This document shows positions 8,479-16,614 of a stretch of 62,137 nt of DNA, one piece after another (the stretch's first letter is position 1; every line of letters starts with the position of its first letter). The stretch is from Bacteroidota bacterium (GTDB lineage: Bacteria > Bacteroidota > Bacteroidia > Cytophagales > Cyclobacteriaceae). The position numbers and the translations under genes are program-made. The stretch spans positions 665 through 62,801 of the forward strand of contig JABDGP010000008.1 of NCBI GenBank assembly GCA_013285945.1, read 5' to 3'. Under the pieces are notes generated by a model that saw only the letters and a program-made list of their open reading frames with translations, did no database searches and was not told where the DNA came from.

Positions 8479-9146
8479 TGATCCCTTCTGCGGTGCTGGT
8501 GACGGTTTTTATTGAATGGTCGGTTGCCGCCGCGATTTCGGTTGTCGCGCGGATTGCCTTCGGGGCGCAATTTCTTTTTCTCGCGATAAAGCTTTTCAAA
8601 CAGATTGTCTTCACGCACTTTATCTAGGCTCAGTGTCAATTTGCCTTTCGACAAAAGGGCGATATCCTTTACAATGACTGAATCATCCAGGGTTTCCTTA
8701 TTCCAGTTGCTATAGAAAGTCTTCATCAATTTGCCTAGGTAGATTGTTGCTTCCTCACGTTCTTGGGGGTCTTCCTTTTTAATGGCTTCAATTACAAGTC
8801 GTTCTATATTTTTTCCGTAATGTTTAAATCGCACATCGCTTTGTGGGTATTCCATTTTGTTAGGCTTCTTAAATAGAATAGTCCGGTCGGGTGTGGTAAA
8901 CGGATTGTCGATATCCAGATTGAAGTCGGCAATGATATAAAGATCGTCCCACATACGCTGGGGGTTTTCGTGTGCTTCTTTTACCACGGGTGCCAGTTGT
9001 TTGATCAATTCGATCAACGTAGTGGCCATCTTGGTTCTTTTCTCCTTTTCTGGAATAGTGCGGATGTAGTTGACTAATTTCTGAACGTTGCGGCCATACT
9101 CTTTTAAGATAATCGCCTCGCGTTGGGTATTGTATTCTCCGATCAT
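8475..9146 (-). CDS. DUF4290 family protein
   Basis: This 223-residue cytoplasmic protein is typical of Bacteroidota and commonly sits directly before murA, as here, with a 4-nt ATGA overlap. The opening EYNTQREAIILKEYGRNVQ and a second block with FKHYGKNIERLV look like two copies of one helical unit. The C-terminal 35 residues are a basic, Arg/Asn/Gly-rich disordered tail (RGGNRPFNKNRHQHRRRDQ), which suggests nucleic-acid or polyanion contact. No enzymatic motif is visible and the function is not established; the coupling suggests a link to cell-wall synthesis, which is inference. Confidence 0.85.
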   Translation of the reverse strand: MIGEYNTQREAIILKEYGRNVQKLVNYIRTIPEKEKRTKMATTLIELIKQLAPVVKEAHENPQRMWDDLYIIADFNLDIDNPFTTPDRTILFKKPNKMEYPQSDVRFKHYGKNIERLVIEAIKKEDPQEREEATIYLGKLMKTFYSNWNKETLDDSVIVKDIALLSKGKLTLSLDKVREDNLFEKLYREKKKLRPEGNPRDNRNRGGNRPFNKNRHQHRRRDQ

Positions 9147-9199
9147 AATTTCTATCGATAAATTTTTAAATGTTGAGCCTCGAAGAGGAGAGGCCGGGG

Positions 9200-11461
9200 T
9201 CAGTTGTCATGTATCTTTAACTTGGCAAAGCTAAGCAATAACGTCTTCTCACCAAAATCGCTAAAATTGATCTTGGCCTTGCGTTCTCTCCCGAGTTCTT
9301 CCATCTTCACCACCACGCCAAAGCCGAATTTTGGGTGTTCTACTTTCATTCCTTCTTTCAGCGCTCGGGTGTCGCTGGGAGCAAAGTCAGCAGCGGGCTT
9401 GTAGGCGTTTGGCGGTTTTACAACTGGCTGTGAGCTTATTGTACGCTTCATACCGCTTACAAAGCTCTTGGTGTAGTTTGGGTTGGGCGAAAGTGATTCG
9501 TTGTTACTGAATTTTGAGCTTACTTTAACATACCGTTGATCAACATCATCAAGAAAACGACTGGGTTCACAACTTTTCAATCGGCCAAAACGATAACGGG
9601 AAGTGGCGAAGGATAAGAAAAGCTTCTTTTGGGCTCGCGTGATGGCTACATAAAATAATCTTCGTTCTTCCTCCAGTTCTGCACGACTGCTCAGCATCAT
9701 TTGTGACGGAAATAGATCTTCCTCCAGGCCAACGATGTAAACGTTTTTGAATTCAAGGCCTTTTGCCATGTGAATCGTCATGAGCGTAACCTTGTCGGGA
9801 TCATTGTCTTTGTTTTCGTCTTGCCCAGTCACCAGCGAAACCTCCTGAAGAAATGCACCAAGCCCTTTGTCTTCTTTTTCCGGATCGTCAACATATTCCT
9901 TGATTGCGTTGAGCAGCTCTTGCACGTTTTCAAAGCGACTTAATCCTTCCGCAGTTTTGTCTTCGTATAGTTCTTTCAATAAGCCCGACGATTTGGCTAT
10001 TTCGGCCGCAGCTTCATAAGCATCTTTATTCTGGATCTCTACACCAAAGCGTTTGATTTTAGTAACAAAATCCTCGATTGGACCCGAAGCACGTCCGCCT
10101 AAAAATGACGGCGCGTTTTCTAAAACTTCCCAAATGGAAATTGCATGGTCGTTGGCAGCTACTACAACTTTATCTATAGTACTGTCGCCAATGCCTCGCT
10201 TAGGCAGGTTGATAATTCGGCGAAAAGAAGCTTCATCTTGTTGATTAAGGGAAAATCGGAGGTAGGCGAGGAGGTCTTTAATTTCTTTACGTTGATAAAA
10301 TGAAAGCCCGCCTACTACTTTGTATTTGATGTTCATTCTGCGCAGCGCTTCCTCAATCGATCGACTCTGACTGTTGGTGCGATACAGCACTACAAAATCA
10401 CTGAACGAATATTGATGCTGCATCTTTTCCTCAAAAATCGAAGAAGCAACTAACCTGCCTTCCTCATTATCTGAAACCGCTTTGATTAACTCGATCAGTG
10501 TACCCTCTTCATTGGCTGTCCACACATTTTTTGGAAGCTGAGCTTTGTTTTTGGCAATGACTGAATTGGCAGCGTCTACAATCGTTTTGGTTGAACGGTA
10601 ATTCTGTTCAAGCTTAATGATGCGAAGCTCAGGGTAATCCTTTTCAAAGTTGAGAATGTTAGAAATGTCCGCGCCTCGAAATCCATAAATACTTTGGGCA
10701 TCATCGCCCACCACGCAAACATTCTGACCAACGGCAGCAAGCTTGCGGATTATAAAATACTGGCAAAGGTTGGTGTCCTGAAACTCATCCACCAAAACAT
10801 AATTGATGCGGTGCTGGTACTTATTCAGTACTTCGAGATGTTCCTTGAAAAGCTTGTCAGTATTGAAAAGCAGGTCGTCAAAATCCATGGCCCCGCTTTT
10901 GAAGCAGCGCTCCGCGTACTTTCTATAGATGTTGCCAATCTCGGGCCGCATATTGCTGGCGTCATCGCCCATCAGCATTGGGTTGGTCAGATAGTCCTGC
11001 CACGAAATCAATTTGTTTTTTGCTCCGGATATCCTATTGTACACCATATTGGCTTTGTACTGCGTCTCGTCCAATCCCATCTCTTTCACGACGCTTTTGA
11101 TTAGCGATTTCGAATCATCGGTATCATAAATAGTGAAATTATTAGGATAACCGATATGATGAGCTTCAGCACGGAGTATTCGCGCGAAAACAGAGTGGAA
11201 TGTTCCCATCCAAAGATTGCGAGCATCTGAGCCTACTACTTTTTCGATACGATCCCTCATTTCCTTGGCTGCTTTGTTGGTAAACGTCAGCGCCATAATG
11301 TTGAAAGGATCAACGTTTTTGTCTTGAATAAGGTGGGCAATACGATAGGTGAGTACCCGGGTTTTGCCAGAGCCAGCACCTGCGATAATCATACACGGCC
11401 CTTCGGTATTAAGAACTGCTTCGAGTTGAGGTTCGTTCAGCGTTTGTAGATAATCCATCAT
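9200..11461 (-). CDS. pcrA: UvrD/PcrA-family superfamily 1 DNA helicase
   Basis: The 753-residue ATP-dependent 3'-5' helicase has Walker A GAGSGKT (28-34), the Q-motif LNEPQLEAV, motif II DEFQD, motif III DDAQSIYGFRGA, motif IV EQNYRS, and motif VI VAITRA. Length and motif order fit PcrA/UvrD, used in nucleotide excision repair and removal of stalled complexes. The C-terminus (KVEHPKFGFGVVVKMEE) is the Tudor-like RNA-polymerase-interaction domain of PcrA. Two tandem ATG codons (11461 and 11458) could serve as the start. The preceding leftward toxin gene ends 6 nt upstream, so pcrA may be read partly from the toxin-antitoxin transcript. Confidence 0.92.
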   Translation of the reverse strand: MMDYLQTLNEPQLEAVLNTEGPCMIIAGAGSGKTRVLTYRIAHLIQDKNVDPFNIMALTFTNKAAKEMRDRIEKVVGSDARNLWMGTFHSVFARILRAEAHHIGYPNNFTIYDTDDSKSLIKSVVKEMGLDETQYKANMVYNRISGAKNKLISWQDYLTNPMLMGDDASNMRPEIGNIYRKYAERCFKSGAMDFDDLLFNTDKLFKEHLEVLNKYQHRINYVLVDEFQDTNLCQYFIIRKLAAVGQNVCVVGDDAQSIYGFRGADISNILNFEKDYPELRIIKLEQNYRSTKTIVDAANSVIAKNKAQLPKNVWTANEEGTLIELIKAVSDNEEGRLVASSIFEEKMQHQYSFSDFVVLYRTNSQSRSIEEALRRMNIKYKVVGGLSFYQRKEIKDLLAYLRFSLNQQDEASFRRIINLPKRGIGDSTIDKVVVAANDHAISIWEVLENAPSFLGGRASGPIEDFVTKIKRFGVEIQNKDAYEAAAEIAKSSGLLKELYEDKTAEGLSRFENVQELLNAIKEYVDDPEKEDKGLGAFLQEVSLVTGQDENKDNDPDKVTLMTIHMAKGLEFKNVYIVGLEEDLFPSQMMLSSRAELEEERRLFYVAITRAQKKLFLSFATSRYRFGRLKSCEPSRFLDDVDQRYVKVSSKFSNNESLSPNPNYTKSFVSGMKRTISSQPVVKPPNAYKPAADFAPSDTRALKEGMKVEHPKFGFGVVVKMEELGRERKAKINFSDFGEKTLLLSFAKLKIHDN

Positions 11462-11467
11462 TCAACT

Positions 11468-11800
11468 TCAAATTAAACCAGCAATTTCCAAGAGAGTTTT
11501 TAGTTCGTCTTTCGCCAGATTATCAATTTCACTTTTATCGTAAATAGCAACTAAATAAATTTCTCTTTCTTGTTTAAGAATGAATGTAATTACCCTAGCG
11601 CCTCCAGATTTTCCTTTCCCCTTTGACGAGATTTTCAGGCGGATCTTGTAAAGATTGAAACCTAATCGATTTCCCGATTCAGGCTCATTTTTCAACTGAT
11701 CAACCAACTGTGAAAGATCTGATTGCAGTGATTTGTATTTTTTAGAAAGCCTTTTTGAGTGACGCTCAAAATCTGAGGTAAAATTTACCTTATAACTCAT
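11468..11800 (-). CDS. RelE/ParE-superfamily toxin
   Basis: The 110-residue basic protein begins YKVNFTSDFERHSKRLSKKY, the classic RelE/YoeB-type opening, and continues with GFNLYKIRLKI and a beta-rich C-terminal half containing RVITFIL and IYLVAIYDKSE. Such proteins are usually ribosome-dependent mRNA endonucleases. A small gene overlapping its start by 11 nt is the presumed antitoxin. The K/R-rich segment SKGKGKSGGARV contains a plausible catalytic Arg. The two genes sit between pcrA and a DUF4442 gene. Which residues do catalysis and whether the pair is active cannot be told from sequence. Confidence 0.75.
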   Translation of the reverse strand: MSYKVNFTSDFERHSKRLSKKYKSLQSDLSQLVDQLKNEPESGNRLGFNLYKIRLKISSKGKGKSGGARVITFILKQEREIYLVAIYDKSEIDNLAKDELKTLLEIAGLI

Positions 11801-11987
11801 TCAATAATTTCTCAATTGGTCTTTTAGGAAGCTTTCCAGACTGCATCAATTTTACTTCTTTCAAGCTTCTCTGAAAATCCCTAACAGTAAATTCATTCTT
11901 TGAGACCTTCACGTAATTCAAAGTCTTCATGAATTCTATGAATGTTTCGAATTTGTTGTCCTCAATGGTAAGTGTAACCTCTTTCAT
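11790..11987 (-). CDS. Putative antitoxin partner of the RelE-like protein
   Basis: The 65-residue protein is encoded directly upstream of the toxin, overlapping it by 11 nt, the usual antitoxin-first layout. It starts MKEVTLTIEDNKFETFIEFM, a strand-helix pattern common in small Bacteroidota antitoxins, and ends with a charged helix (KLPKRPIEKLLNEL) that could wrap the toxin. I see no clear helix-turn-helix or ribbon-helix-helix beyond the first strand, so autoregulation is uncertain. The call rests mostly on gene context. Confidence 0.65.
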   Translation of the reverse strand: MKEVTLTIEDNKFETFIEFMKTLNYVKVSKNEFTVRDFQRSLKEVKLMQSGKLPKRPIEKLLNEL

Positions 11988-12099
11988 GATACAAAGATAA
12001 TAAAAACTGTTTGAGCCATACAGCTAAAGTCTGGTTACCTTGTGGGCATTATTTAATGCCACTATTCTATGTGTTGAATTATTATTTTTTAGCTATCAA

Positions 12100-12648
12100 A
12101 TGCACCCGGATTTTTTAAAGACTGAAAAGAAAGAATCCTTCATGAGTTGGAGGTTTAGAACACTGATGAATTGGTACCCGATGTACTTCGGAACGGGAGG
12201 CAAAATTCTGTTTTGGGCCTCAGATTCTTCAGAACTTCATTTAAGGCTGCGATTAAGCATGTGGACCTACAACTACGTGGGTACCATCTTTGGCGGAAGT
12301 ATGTTCTCAGCCGCAGATCCGTTCTATATGCTCATGCTTTTCCGCTCGCTCGGATCAAAGTATGTGGTGTGGGATAAATCTGCTAGTATTCGTTTCAGGA
12401 AGCCCGGCAAAACCACCTTGTTTGCTAAATATGAAATCACAGCAGCTGATTTCAAAGAGATCAAAAATGCCGTGGCCGAACTAGGCGAAACAACGCACAC
12501 TTTCACCATTCAATGGAAGGATAAAAATGGTATAGTTCATGCCGAAATAGAAAGACTGTGCTACATTGCAGACAAAGATTTTTATAAACGTAAGAAAGGT
12601 GAAACGCAAAGCGCCAAACTCGAATTTAAAAGGAGAAGCAATGATTAA
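12100..12648 (+). CDS. DUF4442 hotdog-fold protein (thioesterase-like)
   Basis: Starting at the ATG at 12100 the product has 182 residues. The core around residues 40-150 fits the hotdog fold: a helix with YNYVGTIFGGSMFSAADP followed by strands (YVVWDKSASIRFRKPGKT). The GGSMF segment corresponds to the thioesterase central helix. DUF4442 proteins are often annotated as acyl-CoA thioesterase-like, but their substrates are unknown. A GTG-initiated extension to 12040 looks unlikely because it adds an out-of-family hydrophobic stretch; Met15 is another possible start. The stop overlaps the next gene by 8 nt, so the two are coupled. Confidence 0.75.
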   Translation: MHPDFLKTEKKESFMSWRFRTLMNWYPMYFGTGGKILFWASDSSELHLRLRLSMWTYNYVGTIFGGSMFSAADPFYMLMLFRSLGSKYVVWDKSASIRFRKPGKTTLFAKYEITAADFKEIKNAVAELGETTHTFTIQWKDKNGIVHAEIERLCYIADKDFYKRKKGETQSAKLEFKRRSND

Positions 12649-13201
12649 AGTAGGAGAGGTATTGGTTTCAGACGATATCGCCAAAGTGGAGTTTGTCTGC
12701 CATCTTGAAAAATGCAAAGGTGCTTGTTGTGTAGAAGGTGACTTGGGCGCGCCTTTGGGAGAAGATGAATTGCCGATCATGAATGAGATTCTCGACAAAG
12801 TAAAGCCATACCTCACAGCCGATGGACTAAAAAGAATTGAGGAGCTCGGCACTTATATTTTGGACGAAGATGGCGATTACTCCACACCGACGATAGAAGG
12901 CAGAGAATGTGCCTATGCTCATTACGATAAGTCAGGCGTATTGAAATGTGGAATAGAGCAGGCGTATTTAGACGGAAAAACCACATTTCGCAAACCGATC
13001 TCCTGCCATCTCTATCCGATTCGCATTACCAAAAAGAAAAACTTCGAGGCCGTTAATTACCATGAATGGAACATCTGCTCGGCTGCATGCAGTTATGGTA
13101 AATCGCTGAAAGTGCCGCTGTACAAATTTTTAAAGGATCCGCTGATCAGAAAGTATGGCGAAGAATGGTACAACGAGTTGGTCGGCAAGATTGAAGAGTA
13201 A
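12641..13201 (+). CDS. DUF3109 family Cys-rich protein
   Basis: The ATG at 12641 follows an AGGAGAAG ribosome-binding site inside the end of the previous gene (8-nt overlap), giving 186 residues. Cysteines are grouped as CHLEKCKGACC near the N-terminus, ECAYAH and LKCGIEQAY in the middle, ISCHLYPIRI, then CSAACSYG. This spacing resembles UPF0153/YkgJ-type zinc- or iron-chelating clusters. The C-terminal LIRKYGEEWYNEL is a family signature. It is common in Bacteroidota, cytoplasmic, and of unknown function; a metal or Fe-S site is inferred from the Cys pattern. Confidence 0.82.
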   Translation: MIKVGEVLVSDDIAKVEFVCHLEKCKGACCVEGDLGAPLGEDELPIMNEILDKVKPYLTADGLKRIEELGTYILDEDGDYSTPTIEGRECAYAHYDKSGVLKCGIEQAYLDGKTTFRKPISCHLYPIRITKKKNFEAVNYHEWNICSAACSYGKSLKVPLYKFLKDPLIRKYGEEWYNELVGKIEE

Positions 13202-13275
13202 GTTATACGTTATCGGTTAATCGTTGGTAGCCTCATTACTATTCACCATTGCCTAATTTTTTATTATCAATAAAA

Positions 13276-13304
13276 AAGCCCAAGGTTTCCCTCAGGCTTT
13301 CTTC
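13276..13304 (-). terminator. Terminator of the rpsF-rpsR-rplI operon
   Basis: AAGCC (13276-13280) pairs with GGCTT (13295-13299), with inner AGG/CCT pairing around a TTTC loop. Read leftward the stem is followed by TTTTTTA, a good T-tract; rightward the tract is weaker. It separates rplI from the convergent DUF3109 gene. Confidence 0.82.
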
Positions 13305-13318
13305 AGATTAAAAGCAGC

Positions 13319-13762
13319 TTATTCAGCTACAACATTCACCTGGATGTTGTGTTTCACTTCTTTGTGAAGATCCAGCAACGCAGTGTATGTTCCGAGTTCT
13401 TTAGGTTGTTCTTTAAAGCTGATCTTTTTACGGTCAACTTCAAATCCTTTGGCTTTCAGGGCATCGCTTACTTGCAATGAAGTAACAGCACCGAAAATCT
13501 TACCTGTCTCACCCGCTTTAGTACGAAGCTCAACAGTCAATTCACCAATTTTTGCAACCAATGCTTCAGCATCCTGCTTGATCTTGGCAGCTTTGTGCGC
13601 CACCTGACGGATATCTTCAGCTACTTTTCTTTTGTTGGGCTCATTGGCAATCAATGCCACGCCCGTAGGGATCAGGTAATTGCGGCCATAGCCAGCTTTT
13701 ACTTTTACAGTATCATTTTTGTAACCGAGCCCTGTTACGTCTTGTTTCAAAATTACTTCCAT
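13319..13762 (-). CDS. rplI: 50S ribosomal protein L9
   Basis: The 147-residue protein has the L9 signature at its start: MEVILKQDVTGLGYKNDTVKVKAGYGRNYLIP, the conserved Gly-Lys-rich loop that binds 23S rRNA. A long connecting helix (residues 41-75) and the C-terminal domain follow. It is the last gene of the rpsF-rpsR-rplI operon, 18 nt after rpsR, and ends before a strong terminator. Length is normal and nothing is unusual. Confidence 0.97.
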   Translation of the reverse strand: MEVILKQDVTGLGYKNDTVKVKAGYGRNYLIPTGVALIANEPNKRKVAEDIRQVAHKAAKIKQDAEALVAKIGELTVELRTKAGETGKIFGAVTSLQVSDALKAKGFEVDRKKISFKEQPKELGTYTALLDLHKEVKHNIQVNVVAE

Positions 13763-13780
13763 AGTAGTACAGGTTTTAGG

Positions 13781-14032
13781 TTATTTCATTTGGTCAGCCA
13801 AATACGGCAATATGGCAATGTGCCTTGCACGCTTCACAGCTTGAGAAACTTTCTTCTGAAACTTCCAGCTTGTGCCAGTGAGTCTGCGAGGCAACAACTT
13901 GCCTTGCTCGTTGATAAATTTCAACAAGAAATCCGGGTCTTTGTAATCAATGTACTTGATCCCGTTCTTTTTAAAGCGGCAGTATTTAGGTTTAATCTCT
14001 GCCCGCTTGATCGGTTCATTCATCAGTGTCAT
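13781..14032 (-). CDS. rpsR: 30S ribosomal protein S18
   Basis: The 83-residue basic protein contains the S18 core: [21 protein letters not shown], then [19 protein letters not shown] and a C-terminal [11 protein letters not shown]. It binds the platform of the 30S subunit together with S6. The start ATG overlaps the rpsF stop by 4 nt (ATGA), giving coupled synthesis of the two partner proteins. A second Met at codon 4 could also initiate. Confidence 0.96.
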   Translation of the reverse strand: MTLMNEPIKRAEIKPKYCRFKKNGIKYIDYKDPDFLLKFINEQGKLLPRRLTGTSWKFQKKVSQAVKRARHIAILPYLADQMK

Positions 14033-14406
14033 GCTTCAACCCTCTCTTTTTTAGTGACTGTTCTTTTTGTGCGATTAAACTCGCCTTTGCGCCTGCGGCT
14101 GTTATATTCTACCGCATGCTTATCGAGCGCCACCGTGAGGAAACGCATAATTGATTCATCGCGCCTGAATTCGGTTTCAAGCGTATTGATGACACCTGTG
14201 TTCTCTGTCGTAAATTCGATGAGGTTGTAGAACCCGGTGGACTTGTTTTGAATGGGATAAGCCATTTTTTTAAGTCCCCACTGCTCTTTGTTGACGATTT
14301 CGGCCTTGGGCTTGGTCAACACCTTCACAAATTTCTCGACAGCATCCTTTGCCTGATCTTCAGACAAAACGGGATTGAGAATGAATACTGTCTCGTAATA
14401 GTTCAT
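14029..14406 (-). CDS. rpsF: 30S ribosomal protein S6
   Basis: From the ATG at 14406 the product is 125 residues and begins [18 protein letters not shown], the normal S6 start; the upstream extension to 14460 is not part of the family and covers the promoter. The ferredoxin-like fold segment [20 protein letters not shown] is clear, and the tail is basic. S6 pairs with S18 on the 30S platform. It is first in the operon, 24 nt behind a good Bacteroidota -7 box. Confidence 0.96.
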   Translation of the reverse strand: MNYYETVFILNPVLSEDQAKDAVEKFVKVLTKPKAEIVNKEQWGLKKMAYPIQNKSTGFYNLIEFTTENTGVINTLETEFRRDESIMRFLTVALDKHAVEYNSRRRKGEFNRTKRTVTKKERVEA

Positions 14407-14429
14407 GAATAATTTGTTTTTATGGGCTG

Positions 14430-14462
14430 CAAAGGTAAAAAATGCTTTTGGAATAGCCAAAA
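14430..14462 (-). promoter_or_regulatory. Promoter of the rpsF operon (TTG-N20-TACCTTTG)
   Basis: Read leftward, TTTTG at 14462-14458 is followed after 20 nt by TACCTTTG at 14437-14430, matching the Bacteroidota sigma-A consensus (TTTG, about 19-21 nt, TAnnTTTG). The box lies 24 nt before the rpsF ATG. Confidence 0.6.
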
Positions 14463-14504
14463 CGAATTCAAAGATGAGAAATGAGGCTATTTGGATTTAA
14501 ACAG

Positions 14505-14630
14505 GGTTTTTGGCGACCACCGGGCTTCCCGAACAATCGGGACACTGCAAGTCCGGCACCTTCAAAGAACTGCGGGATTTATCCCGTGTGCTCGCAGGAG
14601 GCTTTCGTTACTATCCCTGGCCGGGAGCAT
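14505..14630. other. Structured, GC-rich intergenic element (REP-like or ncRNA candidate)
   Basis: Between the glcG-like gene and the rpsF promoter lies a block unlike its AT-rich surroundings. It holds several perfect small hairpins: TCCCGA/TCGGGA at 14527-14542, CGGGAT/ATCCCG at 14573-14586, and a 5-bp CTGCG/CGCAG enclosure. The leftward strand carries GGGATAGTAACGAAAGC, a phrase I associate with recurring intergenic elements in Bacteroidota, from memory only. No convincing reading frame explains it. It could be a dispersed palindromic repeat or a small structured RNA. Confidence 0.4.
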
Positions 14631-14689
14631 TTAATTTAGTCAAGAGGCAATTGATTGACGACAAGGTTATTAATTATAATTCCTCCAAC

Positions 14690-15100
14690 TCAATACCCAA
14701 ACACCTCTTTCACCGCATTCTTCGCCAATTGTTCATCATCGGCTTCGGGCAAGCCACTCACACCAATTGCGCCTATTACTTTATTGTTTTGAATAATCGG
14801 AACACCGCCTCCGAAACCTGTGATTCGTTCATCACCCCAGAAGGCAGGATTGTCTTTACCACGCATCCGTTCACCCATCTTCCCGGTTTCGGCACGGTCG
14901 CTCGCTGAAGTATATGCTTTGTTCTGCGCAATTTTTGAAGCGGCAGGACTTGTTCCGTCCATTCTAATGAATGCAATCAATTCGCACTCCGGGCCACAAA
15001 CTGAAATGGCAACACTTTTATTATTTTTCTTAGCCTGCTGAACACAGTAGTTAATCAGCAGTTGCGCTTCATCTGAACTTACTTTTTCGATGGTATACAT
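14690..15100 (-). CDS. GlcG/HbpS (DUF336) family protein
   Basis: The ATG at 15100 gives a 136-residue protein with the GlcG/HbpS fold: an N-terminal helix (DEAQLLINYCVQQAKKNN), strands with VAISVCGPECELIAFIRMDG, then ASKIAQNKAYTSA and the late motif FGGGVPIIQNNKVIGAIGVSG. The family includes heme-binding HbpS and glycolate-operon GlcG; many members are uncharacterised. No signal peptide is present, so it is probably cytoplasmic. It follows purB by 20 nt in the same direction and may be co-transcribed, though no metabolic link is obvious. Confidence 0.85.
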   Translation of the reverse strand: MYTIEKVSSDEAQLLINYCVQQAKKNNKSVAISVCGPECELIAFIRMDGTSPAASKIAQNKAYTSASDRAETGKMGERMRGKDNPAFWGDERITGFGGGVPIIQNNKVIGAIGVSGLPEADDEQLAKNAVKEVFGY

Positions 15101-15120
15101 GACCAAGGATTTGGATTGTT

Positions 15121-16464
15121 TTAGACTATTCCCACATAATTATAAGGACTGATCTTCTTGAGCTGCTCTTTCAGCTCCTTTTTGATTTCAAGACCTTCAA
15201 TAAAAGTATGAATCGATTCTTTGGTAATCTTCTCATTCTTTCTAGTTAATTCTTTCAATGCTTCAAAGGGATTTGGATAACCTTCTTTTCGCAAAATGGT
15301 CTGGATAGCTTCTGCAATTACAGCCCAGTTTTCTTCGAGATCGTGATCTATTGCAGCTTTGTTCAATTCTAATTTACCAACCCCCTTCCGTAAAGATTTA
15401 AGCGCAATCATGGTATGTGCCATGGGCACGCCAATGTTTCGCAATACTGTTGAATCGGTAAGGTCGCGCTGCAGGCGGGAGATAGGAAGCTTGGCTGAAA
15501 GATGTTCGAACAAAGCGTTGGCCAACCCGAAGTTCCCTTCGGCATTTTCAAAGTCGATGGGGTTTACTTTGTGCGGCATGGCGCTGCTGCCTATTTCGCC
15601 TTCTTTGATTTTCTGTTTGAAATAATTCAATGAAATATATTGCCACGCATCCCGGCTATAATCGATAAGAATTGTATTAATCCTCTTCAGAGTATCAAAC
15701 TGCGCTGCGAGGTTGTCGTAGTGCTCAATTTGTGTAGTCGGGTGACTCCGCTCTAATCCCAACTGTTTCACAAACCGGTTTCCAAAATCAAGCCAGTTGA
15801 TTTCCGGATAGGCAACGTGATGAGCATTGAAGTTGCCGGTAGCTCCTCCAAACTTGGCCGAGTGGGGAATAGCTCTCAGAAGCCCGATTTGTTTCTTAAC
15901 ACGCTCTACAAAGACATTAATCTCTTTTCCTAATCGTGTGGGTGATGCCGGTTGCCCATGTGTGCGCGCCAGCATAGAAACGTCTTTCCATAAATTGGCC
16001 TGCAAATCCAGGGAGAAGACCAACCCACTCAGTGAGTGCATAAATTCAGTTTCCAGGAATTCCTTCCAAAGTAATGGTATGGCAGTATTGTTTATGTCTT
16101 GTGACGTCAGTCCGAAGTGGATGAATTCTTTATAAGCCGAAAGTCCCAAGTCGTCAAATTTCTTTTTGACAAAATACTCTACCGCTTTCACATCGTGATT
16201 GGTAGTCTTTTCTATCTCTTTGATTTGCAGTGCATCAGATTCACTGAAGCCTTCATAAATAGTACGAAGCTTGTCCGATTTCTCTTTTGGGAAACTTTTA
16301 AGTTCTTTCAGCGGAAGTTCGCTGAGCGCAATAAAATATTCCACCTCTACCAACAAGCGGTATCGTATGAGCGCGTATTCAGAAAAATAAGAAGCGAGGG
16401 GTTTGGTAACCTCAAAATATCTTCCGTCAATGGGCGAAATTGCTGTGAGTGTATTTAAATCCAC
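15121..16464 (-). CDS. purB: Adenylosuccinate lyase
   Basis: The 447-residue protein catalyses two fumarate-releasing steps in purine synthesis: SAICAR to AICAR, and adenylosuccinate to AMP. The start LNTLTAISPIDGRY is a PurB hallmark, with RTHGQPASPTRLGKE and the signature loop GSSAMPHKVNPIDFEN carrying the catalytic Ser. It initiates at GTG (16464); no ATG fits better. The length is that of the longer, E. coli-like PurB class. A GlcG-like gene follows closely. Expected to be a cytoplasmic homotetramer. Confidence 0.96.
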   Translation of the reverse strand: MDLNTLTAISPIDGRYFEVTKPLASYFSEYALIRYRLLVEVEYFIALSELPLKELKSFPKEKSDKLRTIYEGFSESDALQIKEIEKTTNHDVKAVEYFVKKKFDDLGLSAYKEFIHFGLTSQDINNTAIPLLWKEFLETEFMHSLSGLVFSLDLQANLWKDVSMLARTHGQPASPTRLGKEINVFVERVKKQIGLLRAIPHSAKFGGATGNFNAHHVAYPEINWLDFGNRFVKQLGLERSHPTTQIEHYDNLAAQFDTLKRINTILIDYSRDAWQYISLNYFKQKIKEGEIGSSAMPHKVNPIDFENAEGNFGLANALFEHLSAKLPISRLQRDLTDSTVLRNIGVPMAHTMIALKSLRKGVGKLELNKAAIDHDLEENWAVIAEAIQTILRKEGYPNPFEALKELTRKNEKITKESIHTFIEGLEIKKELKEQLKKISPYNYVGIV

Positions 16465-16569
16465 AATGTTCTTTTTAAAAACATAAAAGTAACAAAATGG
16501 ACATTAACTGAATCCTTAATTTGAGAATCCAACAGTTTGTTTGATTGCCTGACTTTACCAATTGTTGCT

Positions 16570-16577
16570 TAACTTTG
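16570..16577 (+). promoter_or_regulatory. Candidate -7 box (TAACTTTG)
   Basis: TAACTTTG matches TAnnTTTG exactly and lies 37 nt before the ATG of the ferredoxin reductase gene. TTTG motifs occur upstream, but at a longer than usual spacing, so only the -7 element is convincing. Confidence 0.45.
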
Positions 16578-16614
16578 CCATCATTTTCTTATTTAATTTA
16601 ATTAATTGTCTGTC

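Noticed and set aside
13595-14230. Long rightward frame opposite rpsR/rpsF
   Set aside because: Antisense shadow of confidently identified ribosomal protein genes.
14510-14908. Rightward frame across the structured element and the GlcG-like gene
   Set aside because: Half of it is antisense to the GlcG-like gene; the rest reads the hairpin-rich element.
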